DNA from: Thermosipho atlanticus DSM 15807
Lineage (GTDB): Bacteria > Thermotogota > Thermotogae > Thermotogales > Fervidobacteriaceae
DNA: 64,000 nt
Direction of reading: 5' to 3'
Assembly: GCF_900129985.1 (NCBI RefSeq)
Contig: NZ_FQXN01000002.1
Span: forward strand, 124,001 to 188,000
Both the position numbers and the translations under genes were made by a program. Below the pieces are notes generated by a model. It searched no databases, was not told where the DNA came from, and was given only the letters and a program-made list of their open reading frames with translations. Below, piece by piece: positions 47,380-57,354 of the stretch (positions within the stretch are counted from its first letter, which is position 1; each line of letters begins with the position of its first letter).

Positions 47380-48420
47380 ATGAAACTTAAAACGATGACA
47401 ATGGAATGGACGGGAAATGAGTTAATTTTGATTGATCAAAGAAAAATACCTTTAAAAGAGGAATATATGACTTGTAAAACATATGAAGAAGTTGCTATTG
47501 CGATAAAGGAAATGGTTGTAAGAGGAGCCCCTGCAATAGGAGCTTCGGCAGCTTTTGGGTACGTTTTAGGTGCAAAAAAGTTTAATGTAAATACTTTTGA
47601 AGAGTTAAAAGAAAAGATGTTTCATGTAAAAGAGGTTTTAGCAAATACAAGGCCAACGGCGGTAAATCTTTTTTGGGCATTGGAAAGAATGGAAAAAACT
47701 TTACTTAATTTTGGTAAACTAGATGGTATTGTCGAAAAACTCGAAGAGGAAGCAATGGCTATTGCAAATGAAGACATTGAGGCAAATAGGAGAATGGGTA
47801 AATTTGGTGCAAAACTTTTAAAAGATGGTGATACTGTACTTACACATTGTAATGCGGGAGCTCTTGCAACTGTAGATTATGGTACAGCATTAGGTGTAAT
47901 AAGAGCGGCCGTTGAAGAAGGAAAAAAGATAAAAGTGTATGCTGATGAAACAAGGCCATATTTGCAAGGTGCGAGACTTACAGCTTGGGAATTAATGAAA
48001 GATGGTATAGATGTGACTCTTATAAGTGATAATATGTCAGGCTGGGCAATGAAACTTGGTAAAATAAATGCCGTTATTGTTGGTGCAGATAGAGTGGCTG
48101 CAAACGGAGATGTAGCAAACAAAATTGGTACGTATATGGTTGCGGTTCTTGCTAAAAGACATGGAATACCTTTTTATGTTGCTGCTCCAACTAGTACAAT
48201 TGATTTAAATACCAAAACAGGAAAAGATATACCAATAGAAGAAAGGAGACACACTGAGGTTACACATTGTGGTGGAACACAGATAGCCCCTGATAATGTA
48301 AAAGTATTTAATCCAGCCTTCGATGTTACAGATGCAGAATTAATAACTGCAATAATTACGGAAAAGGGTGTAGTTTACCCACCATATGAAGAAAATCTGA
48401 AAAAACTCTTTGAGGAGTGA
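47380..48420 (+). CDS. mtnA: S-methyl-5-thioribose-1-phosphate isomerase
   Basis: MtnA works in methionine salvage. The 346-residue protein has [17 protein letters not shown] (about 45-61), the catalytic Cys region [19 protein letters not shown] (about 157-175), [18 protein letters not shown] and the catalytic Asp region [19 protein letters not shown] (about 230-248). ATG 47380 follows AAGGAGG. It is 4 nt upstream of serS, an unusual pairing. Confidence 0.97.
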   Translation: MKLKTMTMEWTGNELILIDQRKIPLKEEYMTCKTYEEVAIAIKEMVVRGAPAIGASAAFGYVLGAKKFNVNTFEELKEKMFHVKEVLANTRPTAVNLFWALERMEKTLLNFGKLDGIVEKLEEEAMAIANEDIEANRRMGKFGAKLLKDGDTVLTHCNAGALATVDYGTALGVIRAAVEEGKKIKVYADETRPYLQGARLTAWELMKDGIDVTLISDNMSGWAMKLGKINAVIVGADRVAANGDVANKIGTYMVAVLAKRHGIPFYVAAPTSTIDLNTKTGKDIPIEERRHTEVTHCGGTQIAPDNVKVFNPAFDVTDAELITAIITEKGVVYPPYEENLKKLFEE

Positions 48421-48424
48421 TTGT

Positions 48425-49699
48425 ATGATAGATATTAAGTTATTAAGGCAAAATCCAGAAATATTTGCTGAAGCATTAAAAAAACGTAATGCAGACACAA
48501 ACATAATAAATGAAATTATAAAGATTGATCAAGAATGGAGGAAATTAACTACCGAGATAAACAATTTAAAATCTGAAAGAAATAATCTTTCAAAGCTTGT
48601 AGCAAAAGCAAAGGCAGAAAAAAATGAAGAAAGAGCAAAAGAAATTATTGAAGAAAGTAAAAAAATTGGTGAAAAAATAAAGGAACTTGAAAAAGTTCAA
48701 CAAGAATATGAAACAAAAATGAAAAATATTGCTTTGAATATTCCAAACATTCCACATGAAAGTGTTCCTATTGGTAAAGATGAAACAGAAAATATTGAGA
48801 TAAGAAGGTGGGGTGAACCGAGAAAGTTTGGTTTTGAACCAAAGGCACATTGGGATTTGGGTCCAGAGATAGGATTGATGGATTTTGAAAGGGCAGCAAA
48901 ATTAAGTGGTTCTAGATTTACAATAATGTATGGGTATCTTGCAAAACTAGAAAGAGCACTTATTCAGTTTATGTTAGATTTCCATACAAAAGAGCATGGA
49001 TACATTGAGGTTTGGGTTCCTCATTTAGTGAAGCGAGAGACAATGATTTTTACAGGTCAATTGCCGAAATTTGAAGAAGAAGCTTACAATATCGAAAAAG
49101 ATGATCTGTTTTTAATACCTACTGCTGAGGTGCCTCTTGCTGCTTTGTATGCAGGAGAAGTTTTAAATGAAAAAGATTTACCTAAAAAATTTGCTGCATC
49201 CACCCCTTGTTACAGAAGAGAAGCAGGAAGTTATGGAAGAGATGTGAGGGGAATGATAAGGCAACATCAATTTGATAAGGTTGAACTTGTATGGATTACT
49301 ACCCCGGAAAGATCATTTGAAGATCTTGAGACGTTAACAAGGGATGCTGAAAAGATTTTACAACTTCTCGAGCTTCCTTACAGGGTAGTTTCTTTATGTA
49401 CTGGTGATTTGGGTTTTGCTGCTGCCAAAACTTATGATATTGAAGTCTGGCTTCCATCGTATAATACGTATAAAGAAATATCTTCTTGTAGTAACGATAC
49501 AGATTTTCAGGCTAGACGTGGGAACATAAGGTACAGAGGAAGGGATAATAAACTTCATTTTGTACATACATTGAATGGGTCGGGAGTCGCAATTGGAAGA
49601 ACATTGGTCGCTATTATTGAGAATTATCAAAACCCAGATGGTTCTATAACAATTCCAAAAGTTCTGGTACCGTATATGGGTGTTGAAAGAATTCCTTAA
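48425..49699 (+). CDS. serS: Seryl-tRNA synthetase
   Basis: The 424-residue class II synthetase has the long N-terminal coiled coil (about 30-100) that grips tRNA-Ser. Motif 2 is [20 protein letters not shown] (about 260-279). Motif 3 has [20 protein letters not shown] (about 378-397). ATG 48425 follows GAGGAGTG; the in-frame TTG-start at 48410 lies within mtnA and has no Shine-Dalgarno. Confidence 0.98.
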   Translation: MIDIKLLRQNPEIFAEALKKRNADTNIINEIIKIDQEWRKLTTEINNLKSERNNLSKLVAKAKAEKNEERAKEIIEESKKIGEKIKELEKVQQEYETKMKNIALNIPNIPHESVPIGKDETENIEIRRWGEPRKFGFEPKAHWDLGPEIGLMDFERAAKLSGSRFTIMYGYLAKLERALIQFMLDFHTKEHGYIEVWVPHLVKRETMIFTGQLPKFEEEAYNIEKDDLFLIPTAEVPLAALYAGEVLNEKDLPKKFAASTPCYRREAGSYGRDVRGMIRQHQFDKVELVWITTPERSFEDLETLTRDAEKILQLLELPYRVVSLCTGDLGFAAAKTYDIEVWLPSYNTYKEISSCSNDTDFQARRGNIRYRGRDNKLHFVHTLNGSGVAIGRTLVAIIENYQNPDGSITIPKVLVPYMGVERIP

Positions 49700-49705
49700 A
49701 TTAAG

Positions 49706-49733
49706 TCGCACAGCGGAGGCTGTGCGATTTTTT
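49706..49733 (+). terminator. Terminator after serS
   Basis: Perfect stem TCGCACAGC / GCTGTGCGA (49706-49714 and 49719-49727), loop GGAG, then TTTTTT. Confidence 0.93.
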
Positions 49734-49740
49734 ATATGTA

Positions 49741-49749
49741 TGATAAAAT
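49741..49749 (+). promoter_or_regulatory. Extended -10 promoter of the dxs operon
   Basis: TGA-TAAAAT at 49741-49749, 36 nt before the GTG of dxs and the only visible start site for the long gene series that follows. Confidence 0.4.
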
Positions 49750-49785
49750 AATAAAGATGATAGTTTTTCATAAGAAGGTGAAAGG

Positions 49786-51633
49786 GTGGATTATATCTCT
49801 AAAATTAGAAAAATGAATTATTTAGAATTGAAAAAGTTTGCAAGGGAAATAAGAGAATACATAATAGATGTTATTTCAAAAAATGGAGGACATTTAGCTT
49901 CGAATCTTGGTACAGTAGAATTAACATTAGCGTTGTATAGAGTTTTTGATCCTTACAAGGATTATATAATTTGGGATACTGGTCACCAAACCTACACCCA
50001 TAAATTGTTAACTGGAAGGTGGGAATTATTTCCTACAATTAGAAAATATGATGGTATAAGTGGTTATACAAGTATTTTCGAGTCACAAGCTGATAGGTTT
50101 GGTGCAGGGCATGTTGGCACGTCTATTGCTGCTGCTCTAGGAATCGAACAAGGTTTGAAATTGCAAGGAAAAGAAGCCCACGTTGTAGTTGTTATTGGTG
50201 ATGGTGCACTTACTTCCGGTGAGGCATTAGAGGCTTTAAATCAAATAAAAACGCTTAATTCAAAAATCAAAGTTATTATAAACAGTAATATGATGTCAAT
50301 TTCCAAAAATGTGGGAGCTTTATCAAATTTTTTTGATAGATTAAGGACCAGTAAAATTTATTTGGAAATGAAACAAACTATGAAAAAAACTATTAAGGGA
50401 AGTGTTGAAAAAGAATTAAAAAGATTAAAAGAAGCTTTGAAAGTGTCTATAACTGGTGATGACTTTTTCGAAGCATTATCTATAAAGCATTTAGGACCTG
50501 TCGATGGGCACAATATAAAAGAGATGGAAGAAGAATTCAGAAGAATAAAAGATTATGATTATCCTGTTGTTGTAACTGTTAATACTCTAAAAGGTAAAGG
50601 TTTTCATTCTTCAGAGGGAAATCCAGAAAAATATCATAGTGCGGGGAAATTTGATATTTCTTCAGGAACGTTTATAAAGCATCCTGGTTTTATTTCTTTT
50701 AGTGAAGTTTTTGGAAAAATGTTAGTAAAACTTGCTGAAAAAGATGAGAAAATAATAGCAATAACAGCAGCTATGAAAAGAGGGACAGGCTTAGACGAAT
50801 TTGCAGAAAAATTTCCAGATAGGTTTTTCGATTTAGGTATTACCGAACAAACTTGTGTTACATTTGCAGGTGGTCTATCAAGGGTTGGTTTAAAACCAGT
50901 GTTTGCTGTATATTCTACCTTTCTTCAAAGGGGATTTGATCAAGTTATTCACGATATAGCACTTCAAAAATTGCCAGTTGTTTTTGCTATTGATAGAGCG
51001 GGTCTTGTGGGTGAAGATGGACCAACTCATCATGGAGTATTTGATATAGCATATTTAAGAATAATTCCGAATCTTAAAATATATGCTCCCAGAGATGTTC
51101 AAGATTTGGCTAACACGTTATATACAATTTTTAAGTTACCTATTGATGGTCCAGTTGCAATTAGATATCCTAGGGATTCAGAATTTGGTGAATTCGAGCA
51201 AATTTATGATAAAATTAAGATGATAGATTTGCAAGATTGGGAAATATTAAATCGCGGTAAAAATGTAGCAATTATTTCAACTGGTACAATTACAAATAAC
51301 GCGCTAAAAGTAGCCTTAAAAAATGGCTGGACTTTAGTATTTGCTAGGAGTATAAAACCAATAAACACAGAAGTTTTGAATTGGGTTTTAGACAATCATA
51401 AGTACGTATTTTCTGTTGAAGAAGGTTCAATAGAAGGAGGTTTTGGTGAATCGCTTAACAAATACGGTAAAATTTTTAATATAGGAATACCTGATCGATT
51501 TATTGTACATGGTAGTAGAAAGAAACTTTTAAAAACATTGGAACTCGATGAAGAGGGGATTTTAAAACAGATTATGCGAATAATTGAAAGGAGGAATGCA
51601 TATGAAAATACAAACGGAATTTGGAGAACTTGA
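49786..51633 (+). CDS. dxs: 1-deoxy-D-xylulose-5-phosphate synthase
   Basis: Dxs condenses pyruvate and glyceraldehyde-3-phosphate, the first step of the MEP pathway. The 615-residue protein has HLASNLGTVELTLALYRVFD (about 38-57), the thiamine diphosphate motif VIGDGALTSGEALEALNQ (about 143-160) and DRAGLVGEDGPTHHGVFD (about 404-421). The start GTG 49786 follows AAGGTGAAAG. Its end overlaps asp23 by 32 nt. Confidence 0.97.
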   Translation: MDYISKIRKMNYLELKKFAREIREYIIDVISKNGGHLASNLGTVELTLALYRVFDPYKDYIIWDTGHQTYTHKLLTGRWELFPTIRKYDGISGYTSIFESQADRFGAGHVGTSIAAALGIEQGLKLQGKEAHVVVVIGDGALTSGEALEALNQIKTLNSKIKVIINSNMMSISKNVGALSNFFDRLRTSKIYLEMKQTMKKTIKGSVEKELKRLKEALKVSITGDDFFEALSIKHLGPVDGHNIKEMEEEFRRIKDYDYPVVVTVNTLKGKGFHSSEGNPEKYHSAGKFDISSGTFIKHPGFISFSEVFGKMLVKLAEKDEKIIAITAAMKRGTGLDEFAEKFPDRFFDLGITEQTCVTFAGGLSRVGLKPVFAVYSTFLQRGFDQVIHDIALQKLPVVFAIDRAGLVGEDGPTHHGVFDIAYLRIIPNLKIYAPRDVQDLANTLYTIFKLPIDGPVAIRYPRDSEFGEFEQIYDKIKMIDLQDWEILNRGKNVAIISTGTITNNALKVALKNGWTLVFARSIKPINTEVLNWVLDNHKYVFSVEEGSIEGGFGESLNKYGKIFNIGIPDRFIVHGSRKKLLKTLELDEEGILKQIMRIIERRNAYENTNGIWRT

Positions 51634-51931
51634 TATAACATTAAATGCGATTAGGAAATTAGTTTATTTAGCAATTCTTGAAACTTATGGACCAGTAAGC
51701 ATTGCAACAGAGAACTGGCTCTCAAAGATTGTGGGTAGTGAAGAAAGTAGAGTAAAAATTCAGGAAGATGAATTTGGACATATAAAAGTTGATGCCTACG
51801 TGGAGATAGAGTATGGAACGAAAATTTCTGAAGTGGGAAGGAATATAATTGAAAACGTTAAACATAAATTAAAAGAATTTGCCGGATGTGAAAGTGTTGA
51901 AGTAAATGTCCATGTAATAGATGTAAAATAA
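51602..51931 (+). CDS. Asp23/Gls24 family protein
   Basis: The 109-residue protein has the Asp23 pattern: GELDITLNAIRKLVYLAIL, YGPVSIA and KVDAYVEIEYGTKISEVGRNI. Its exact role is unknown; in Bacillus the homologue yloU is next to the fatty-acid kinase gene yloV, and the same order is kept here. ATG 51602 follows GGAGG by about 8 nt; ATG 51596 is nearer and less likely. Confidence 0.88.
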   Translation: MKIQTEFGELDITLNAIRKLVYLAILETYGPVSIATENWLSKIVGSEESRVKIQEDEFGHIKVDAYVEIEYGTKISEVGRNIIENVKHKLKEFAGCESVEVNVHVIDVK

Positions 51932-51944
51932 GGAGGTAGATGTC

Positions 51945-53567
51945 TTGAAAAGACTAACAGCTGAAAAGCTGAAGCTTTGTTTTATGAAAGGTACAGAAAA
52001 TCTACTAAAACATAAAGATGAAATTAATGCTTTAAATGTTTTTCCAGTTCCAGATGGTGATACAGGTTCAAATATGTCTGCAACTATGTTAGAAGGATGT
52101 AAATATTTGGAAAGTATAGAGAATAAGGTAACAATGGAAAAGGTATTAAATGCTATAAAAAACGGAACTTTAATGGGTGCAAGAGGAAATTCTGGTGTGA
52201 TACTTTCGCAGATTTTTAGAGGATTTTGTGATTATTTAAAAAATGTAAAACAGATTACAGTTGCTGATTTTGCATTTGCTTTTAAATCTGCAAAAGATGT
52301 GGCTTATGGTGCTGTTATGAAACCTGTAGAAGGAACGATTTTGACAGCTATAAGGTACTTGTCTGAAAAAGTAGAGGAGCTTTCTGATGCACAAGATTTT
52401 AATGAATTTTTTGAAAAAACGCTGATGATATTAAAAAAAGCAGTTGATGATACTCCAAATTTATTAAAGAAATTGAGAGATGCAGGTGTGGTAGATGCTG
52501 GAGCAAAGGGTTTATATTACATTATGGAAGGATTTTATAAATACATTCAGGGTGAAACTACAATTAATCTTGATGTTAAAACTACTAGTATGCCTGTGGA
52601 AGAAATACAGTTTATACCTGAAGATTTAAAATATCAGTATTGTACCGAGTTGATAGTGAGAGCTTTTGATGAATTGAATAATGGACAAGAAGAAGAGATT
52701 AGGAATTTCTTATATGAAATAGGAGATTCTGTTGTATTTTTTGTGCAGGATAATGTTATAAAGCTTCATGTTCACACAAATAATCCTGGAACGGTTATTG
52801 AAAAACTTCTGGGAGTTGGAGAACTTTTAAAGGTTAAGATAGATAATATGAAAGAACAGCATGAACATTTTATTGAAACGGGGTATAAAGAAGAAGGCCC
52901 AAGAAAGAAAAACGCAATTGTTGCGGTATCTCCAAGTGAAGGTATTTCAAGGATTCTCAGAGATTTAGGTGCAGATATGATTGTTATTGGTGGCCAAACG
53001 ATGAATCCAAGTACGGCAGATATAAAAGTGGCAGTTGAAGCTCTTAATGCAGACAATGTCTTTATATTTCCGAATAATTCGAATATAATTCTTGCTGCTA
53101 GGCAAGTGGCATCTTCAATAGAAGATAAAAATGTGTATGTAGTGAACACAAAAAATGTTCAAGAATGTGTTGCGGCTTTAATAAGACATGTTCCAGATGA
53201 AGAACCAGAGAACTTGCTTAAAGTTTATGAAGAGGCTGTTTCGGAAGTAGTAACGTTGTCTGTTACCAGAGCAGTTCGGAATGCTAGATTAAATGGTGAG
53301 AAAATAAAGAAAAATGAATATTTGGTATTTGTGAACAATTCACTTCAAACACATGATTTGGATTTCAAAAAAGCTTTAGAAGATGCGTTTGCTAAAATTG
53401 AAGATTTAGAAGAAAGAGAAATTATAACGATTTTACTTGGAAAAGATGCAACTCCTATTGAAATAAATATTTTAGAAAAGTTAGTCAAGCAAAAATATCC
53501 AAATTTAGAAATTGAAACATACGAAGGAGAGCAAGTGCATTATCCATTTTTAATATTAATAGAGTAG
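51945..53567 (+). CDS. fakA: Fatty acid kinase catalytic subunit FakA (DAK2/DegV domains)
   Basis: FakA phosphorylates fatty acids held by FakB. The 540-residue protein has the Dak2 kinase domain with NVFPVPDGDTGSNMSATM (about 30-47) and MGARGNSGVILSQIFRG (about 76-92). The C-terminal domain covers about 330-540. TTG 51945 follows AAGGAGG. A FakB-like DegV protein is at 20550. It is in the dxs operon behind asp23. Confidence 0.93.
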   Translation: MKRLTAEKLKLCFMKGTENLLKHKDEINALNVFPVPDGDTGSNMSATMLEGCKYLESIENKVTMEKVLNAIKNGTLMGARGNSGVILSQIFRGFCDYLKNVKQITVADFAFAFKSAKDVAYGAVMKPVEGTILTAIRYLSEKVEELSDAQDFNEFFEKTLMILKKAVDDTPNLLKKLRDAGVVDAGAKGLYYIMEGFYKYIQGETTINLDVKTTSMPVEEIQFIPEDLKYQYCTELIVRAFDELNNGQEEEIRNFLYEIGDSVVFFVQDNVIKLHVHTNNPGTVIEKLLGVGELLKVKIDNMKEQHEHFIETGYKEEGPRKKNAIVAVSPSEGISRILRDLGADMIVIGGQTMNPSTADIKVAVEALNADNVFIFPNNSNIILAARQVASSIEDKNVYVVNTKNVQECVAALIRHVPDEEPENLLKVYEEAVSEVVTLSVTRAVRNARLNGEKIKKNEYLVFVNNSLQTHDLDFKKALEDAFAKIEDLEEREIITILLGKDATPIEINILEKLVKQKYPNLEIETYEGEQVHYPFLILIE

Positions 53568-53576
53568 GTGATATGA

Positions 53577-53978
53577 ATGAAAGAAGTATTTAGAGTTTCT
53601 AGGATAGATGATAAATATATATACGTCGAAAGAGATACTACTGCATGTGGTAGTTGCTCACTTTCAGGAAGTTGTAATGTTCAGAACATTACGGAAATGA
53701 AAATTGAAAAAAAGAAAAACTTAGAAGTTTTTCCAGGAGATTTTTTAATATTGGATATGAAATTAAGGCCAGCATTGATTGCGTTCTTTTTATACGGTCT
53801 TCCTATCGTATTCTTGATTGTTGGAGTTGGGTTAGGTGGTTTTTTTGAATTATCAGACTTTCTTAGTTTTGCAATTGGTATTTCATTTATGAGTGTTGCA
53901 TTTGTGATAAATTATTTTATCGATAAAAAATATAAACCAGAAATTGTAGATGTAAAACATAATCGGGGGGAAATATAG
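53577..53978 (+). CDS. SoxR-reducing/RseC family membrane protein
   Basis: The 133-residue protein has an N-terminal domain with four Cys-type positions (TACGSCSLSGSCN, about 22-34) and two membrane helices (about 61-81 and 88-110). This is the RseC/MucC pattern; members accompany Rnf or sigma-E systems. No Rnf genes are in the window. It is 9 nt after fakA and shares one base with the lipase-like gene. Confidence 0.82.
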   Translation: MKEVFRVSRIDDKYIYVERDTTACGSCSLSGSCNVQNITEMKIEKKKNLEVFPGDFLILDMKLRPALIAFFLYGLPIVFLIVGVGLGGFFELSDFLSFAIGISFMSVAFVINYFIDKKYKPEIVDVKHNRGEI

Positions 53979-54748
53979 TGATTTATCAGTTTAGAAAAGG
54001 GAGCGGAAAAAAAGGTTGGATAGTTGTTGTGCATGGTTTGGGTGAACATATAGGCAGATATGAGAAATTAGTCGAAGGACTAATTAAAAGAGAATTTGGT
54101 GTAATAGGTTTTGATCTTCCAGGGCATGGAAAAAGCCAAGGAAGAAGAGGACATACGTCAATTGAAGAAATTATTAAAGTGATCAATAACTTAACTAACG
54201 ATATCGAAAAATTCCATATTTTTGGTCATAGTTTAGGCGGATTAATTGCTATTAGATATGTACAGGAAAACGTGGATCGTGTTAAAACGTTGGTTGTTTC
54301 TTCACCGGCATTGTACATCAAGCCATCTATTTTACAAAAAGTTCTGTTAAGTATAATGATATATTTTTATCCTTCATTAACAGTTAGTAATGGAATAGAT
54401 CCAAATCTTTTATCTAGAAACAAAGAGGCTGTGGAAAAATATGTGAAGGATAAATTGGTACATGACAGAATTAGTGTAAAATTGGGAAGAAGTCTTGTGA
54501 AAAATATTCAACTTGCTCATAGTAGAGTTAATGATATAGTTGTTCCTACACTAATGTTAGTTGGAACGGAGGATAAAATAACGCCTCTTGACGGTTCATA
54601 TGCCTTCTTTGAGAGATTGCAATTACCAAAGGAAGATAAATTATTAATAAAATATGAAGGTGGTTATCATGAAATGTTTGAAGATCCAAAATATCGTGAA
54701 AAGTTTTATAATGATATTTTTGAATGGTATGAAAATCGATGGAGGTGA
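53978..54748 (+). CDS. Alpha/beta hydrolase, monoacylglycerol-lipase-like
   Basis: The 256-residue hydrolase has the nucleophile elbow FGHSLGG (Ser near 85). The oxyanion region is VVHGLGEHIGRY (about 18-29), and DLPGHGKSQGRRGHTS is typical of monoacylglycerol lipases. The Asp is in GTEDKITP (about 200) and the His in GGYHEMFED (about 229). No signal peptide. The GTG start is at 53978. Substrate unknown; short-chain esters or monoacylglycerols fit. It is next to fakA, which also concerns fatty acids. Confidence 0.9.
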   Translation: MIYQFRKGSGKKGWIVVVHGLGEHIGRYEKLVEGLIKREFGVIGFDLPGHGKSQGRRGHTSIEEIIKVINNLTNDIEKFHIFGHSLGGLIAIRYVQENVDRVKTLVVSSPALYIKPSILQKVLLSIMIYFYPSLTVSNGIDPNLLSRNKEAVEKYVKDKLVHDRISVKLGRSLVKNIQLAHSRVNDIVVPTLMLVGTEDKITPLDGSYAFFERLQLPKEDKLLIKYEGGYHEMFEDPKYREKFYNDIFEWYENRWR

Positions 54749-54752
54749 ATAA

Positions 54753-55034
54753 ATGAAGATAGATGAAAAATTAGTTGACGAAGTTGCAATGTTGGCTAGA
54801 TTGAAAATAAGTGACAAAAAAACTTTTATAAAGGAAATGCAGAAAATTGTTGACTATTTTCAGATTCTTGAAGAAGTGGATACTTCAGAACTTGAGCCAA
54901 TGTACACACCTATAGAAAATGCTACTAAGTTAAGGGATAATAAAGTAAGGAATTTTGAAGATGTTGAGTCTATTCGCAAAAACTTTCCGAACAGAGATAG
55001 AAATTACTTAAAAATTCCAGGAATTCACAAATAG
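54753..55034 (+). CDS. gatC: Aspartyl/glutamyl-tRNA amidotransferase subunit C
   Basis: GatC holds together GatA and GatB in the enzyme that makes Asn-tRNA or Gln-tRNA. The 93-residue protein has the family pattern [14 protein letters not shown], then [20 protein letters not shown] (about 29-48), and LRDNKV near 58. gatA and gatB are not in the window. Shine-Dalgarno GGAGGTG. Confidence 0.93.
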   Translation: MKIDEKLVDEVAMLARLKISDKKTFIKEMQKIVDYFQILEEVDTSELEPMYTPIENATKLRDNKVRNFEDVESIRKNFPNRDRNYLKIPGIHK

Positions 55035-55042
55035 GAGGTATT

Positions 55043-55492
55043 ATGAAAGTTATAGCAACCAACAAGAAAGCGTATTCAGATTACACGATTATTGAAACAT
55101 ACGAGGCAGGTATAGAATTGAGAGGGACAGAGGTTAAATCATTACGAGATATGGGTGCAAATTTTAAAGATAGTTTTTGTAGGATAAAAAATGGAGAAGT
55201 ATATTTATTAAATCTTAATATTCCCCCATATAGAAATGGGAATATCTTTAATCATGATCCGGAAAGGCCTCGGAGGTTATTATTACACAAAAAAGAAATT
55301 CATCGATTACTTGGAAAGGTAAAAGAGCAAGGTTTAACTATTATACCTACGAAGTTATATTTCAATGAGAGAGGTTTAGTAAAAGTAGAAATAGCTGTAG
55401 CAAAAGGGAAGAAGCGGTATGATAAAAGAGAGGATATTAAAAAGAGAGAAATTAACAGAAAAATACGAGAGTATTTAAAAAGAAATAGATAG
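55043..55492 (+). CDS. smpB: SsrA-binding protein SmpB
   Basis: SmpB brings tmRNA to stalled ribosomes. The 149-residue protein has [40 protein letters not shown] and the C-terminal basic tail [20 protein letters not shown]. No tmRNA gene is seen in the window. ATG 55043 follows AGGAGG. Confidence 0.97.
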   Translation: MKVIATNKKAYSDYTIIETYEAGIELRGTEVKSLRDMGANFKDSFCRIKNGEVYLLNLNIPPYRNGNIFNHDPERPRRLLLHKKEIHRLLGKVKEQGLTIIPTKLYFNERGLVKVEIAVAKGKKRYDKREDIKKREINRKIREYLKRNR

Positions 55493-55502
55493 GAGGGGAA
55501 TA

Positions 55503-56223
55503 ATGAGTTTACTTGAAAAAGTAGAAGAAAGAATTAGACAGTTTAAAGAAAATTACAATCCAGAATTTATAGAGGTTTCGGAGGTAGAAGTTAATAAATA
55601 TATTTGAACATACGAATTTAAAAGCAACAACTACCGAGCAAGATATATTAAAGTTATGTGCAGAAGCTAAAGAATATAATTTTAGGGGGGTTTGTGTAAA
55701 TCCTTCTTTTGTTTCTTTAGCAAGAAGGAATCTTGAAGGTACTGATCTGAAAGTTGTAACTGTTGTTGGTTTTCCATTGGGGGCAACATCCATTGAATCG
55801 AAAGCTTTTGAAGCAAAAAAAGCTGTTGAAGATGGTGCAGATGAAGTAGACATGGTTATTCACATTGGACATTTGAAATCCGGTAATTATGAATATGTAT
55901 ACGAAGATATTGCTTCAGTTGTTAATGCTGCAGGTGTACCTGTGAAAGTAATTATTGAAACATGTTATTTGACAGATGAGGAAAAAATAGCAGCTTGTGT
56001 AATTTCTATGGAAGCTGGGGCAGCTTTTGTGAAGACATCAACAGGTTTTGGAACTTACGGTGCAAAAGTTGAAGATGTAAGTTTAATGAGATGGGCTGTG
56101 AGTGGGAAATTAGGTGTGAAAGCTTCTGGAGGGATTAAAACATATGAAGATGCAATAAATATGATTAAAGCTGGAGCAACTAGCATAGGTACAAGCTCTG
56201 GGGTTTCAATTGTGAAGAGGTGA
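55503..56223 (+). pseudogene. deoC: Deoxyribose-phosphate aldolase with a one-base frameshift
   Basis: DeoC splits deoxyribose-5-phosphate into glyceraldehyde-3-phosphate and acetaldehyde. ATG 55503 (behind AGGAGGGG) opens 34 codons, ending VEVNKYI and TGA at 55605. The +1 frame then continues from 55606 without a stop to 56223: [39 protein letters not shown], the Schiff-base Lys in [11 protein letters not shown] and the second Lys in GVKASGG. Joining the two gives a full-length protein like the Thermotoga enzyme. The break lies in ATATTTGAA, where one T is extra. This may be a sequencing error, a recent mutation or a recoded gene. All catalytic residues are in the intact second part. Confidence 0.85.
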
Positions 56224-56227
56224 TATT

Positions 56228-57343
56228 TTGAAAGTTTTAGGTCTCATTTTAGCTGGAGGAAAAAGTGAAAGGCTCGGGAAATTAGTGTATAAAAGGGCAA
56301 GCGCAGCTTTACCCATTGCTGGGAAGTATAGAGCAATTGATTTTACTTTAAGCAATATGGTAAATTCTGGAATAATTAAAGTCGGTGTATTAACCCAATA
56401 TAATCCAAGAAGTTTAATGGATCATCTTGGTTCTGGTAAAGAATGGGATTTGGATAGAAAAAAAGGTGGACTGTTTATTTTACAGCCATATATAGGATTA
56501 AATGGTCAATACTGGTATAAAGGAACTGCTGATGCTATTTTTCAGAACATAACAATTTTAAAAAGGGGAGACGAAGACTATGTACTAATAGGTTCTGGAG
56601 ATCATGTTTATAAAATGCTTTATAACGATTTATATATGTTTCATTTTTCAAAAAGTGCTGATATAACTTTACTAACAAAAGAACTTGATGAAAGTTACAA
56701 TATAAAAGATTATGGTAGTGTAATAGTAAATGATGATATGAGAATTGTTGAATTTCATGAAAAGGTTGAAAATCCACCTTCAAGGAGAGCATTCTTAGGC
56801 GTATATTTTATGAATAAACATTTGTTAATGGAACTGTTATATTCTACTGTTCCTAATGAGAAATATGATTTGTTGTTAGATGTTATTTTACCAAGAATTA
56901 ATGAACTCAAAGTTTATGCGTATGATTTTAAAGGATATTGGAGGAATATAAAAAAAGGAGTTAATGAATATTATAAAATTAATATGGAAATTGTTGAAAA
57001 TAGAAAAATTCGTGAAGAGTTATTTTTTAAAAATGGGAAAGTATTTACAAAGTTGAAAGATTTTCCACCTGCTAAGTTTACTGCAACGTCAGATATTGAA
57101 AATTCTATAATTGCTGACGGTTGTATTGTTTCCGGTGTGGTCAAGAATTCTGTACTTTTTAGAGGAGTGACTGTGAAAGCAGGTGCCAAGATCGAAAATT
57201 CTATAATAATGCAAGGAACTTTAGTGGAAGAAGGTGCGGTAATTAAAAATGCCGTAATTGATAAAGATTGTATAGTAAGAGAAGGACAAACACTTATTGG
57301 AGATTTTGAACCGGTAGTGTTAGAAAAAAGAATGATAGTATAG
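56228..57343 (+). CDS. glgD: Glucose-1-phosphate adenylyltransferase regulatory subunit GlgD
   Basis: The 371-residue protein resembles ADP-glucose pyrophosphorylase but has a less conserved catalytic region: [19 protein letters not shown] instead of the GGxGTRLxxLT form. [20 protein letters not shown] and a C-terminal left-handed beta-helix (about 285-365) follow. GlgD pairs with GlgC, encoded 11 nt downstream, in glycogen synthesis. TTG 56228 is 4 nt after deoC. Confidence 0.9.
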   Translation: MKVLGLILAGGKSERLGKLVYKRASAALPIAGKYRAIDFTLSNMVNSGIIKVGVLTQYNPRSLMDHLGSGKEWDLDRKKGGLFILQPYIGLNGQYWYKGTADAIFQNITILKRGDEDYVLIGSGDHVYKMLYNDLYMFHFSKSADITLLTKELDESYNIKDYGSVIVNDDMRIVEFHEKVENPPSRRAFLGVYFMNKHLLMELLYSTVPNEKYDLLLDVILPRINELKVYAYDFKGYWRNIKKGVNEYYKINMEIVENRKIREELFFKNGKVFTKLKDFPPAKFTATSDIENSIIADGCIVSGVVKNSVLFRGVTVKAGAKIENSIIMQGTLVEEGAVIKNAVIDKDCIVREGQTLIGDFEPVVLEKRMIV

Positions 57344-57354
57344 GAGCTGATAGA

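Noticed and set aside
55602-55607. deoC as a clear prfB-like programmed +1 frameshift
   Set aside because: The slip codon AUU is a poor match for +1 slippage and the upstream Shine-Dalgarno is about 16 nt away instead of about 3; kept only as one possibility.
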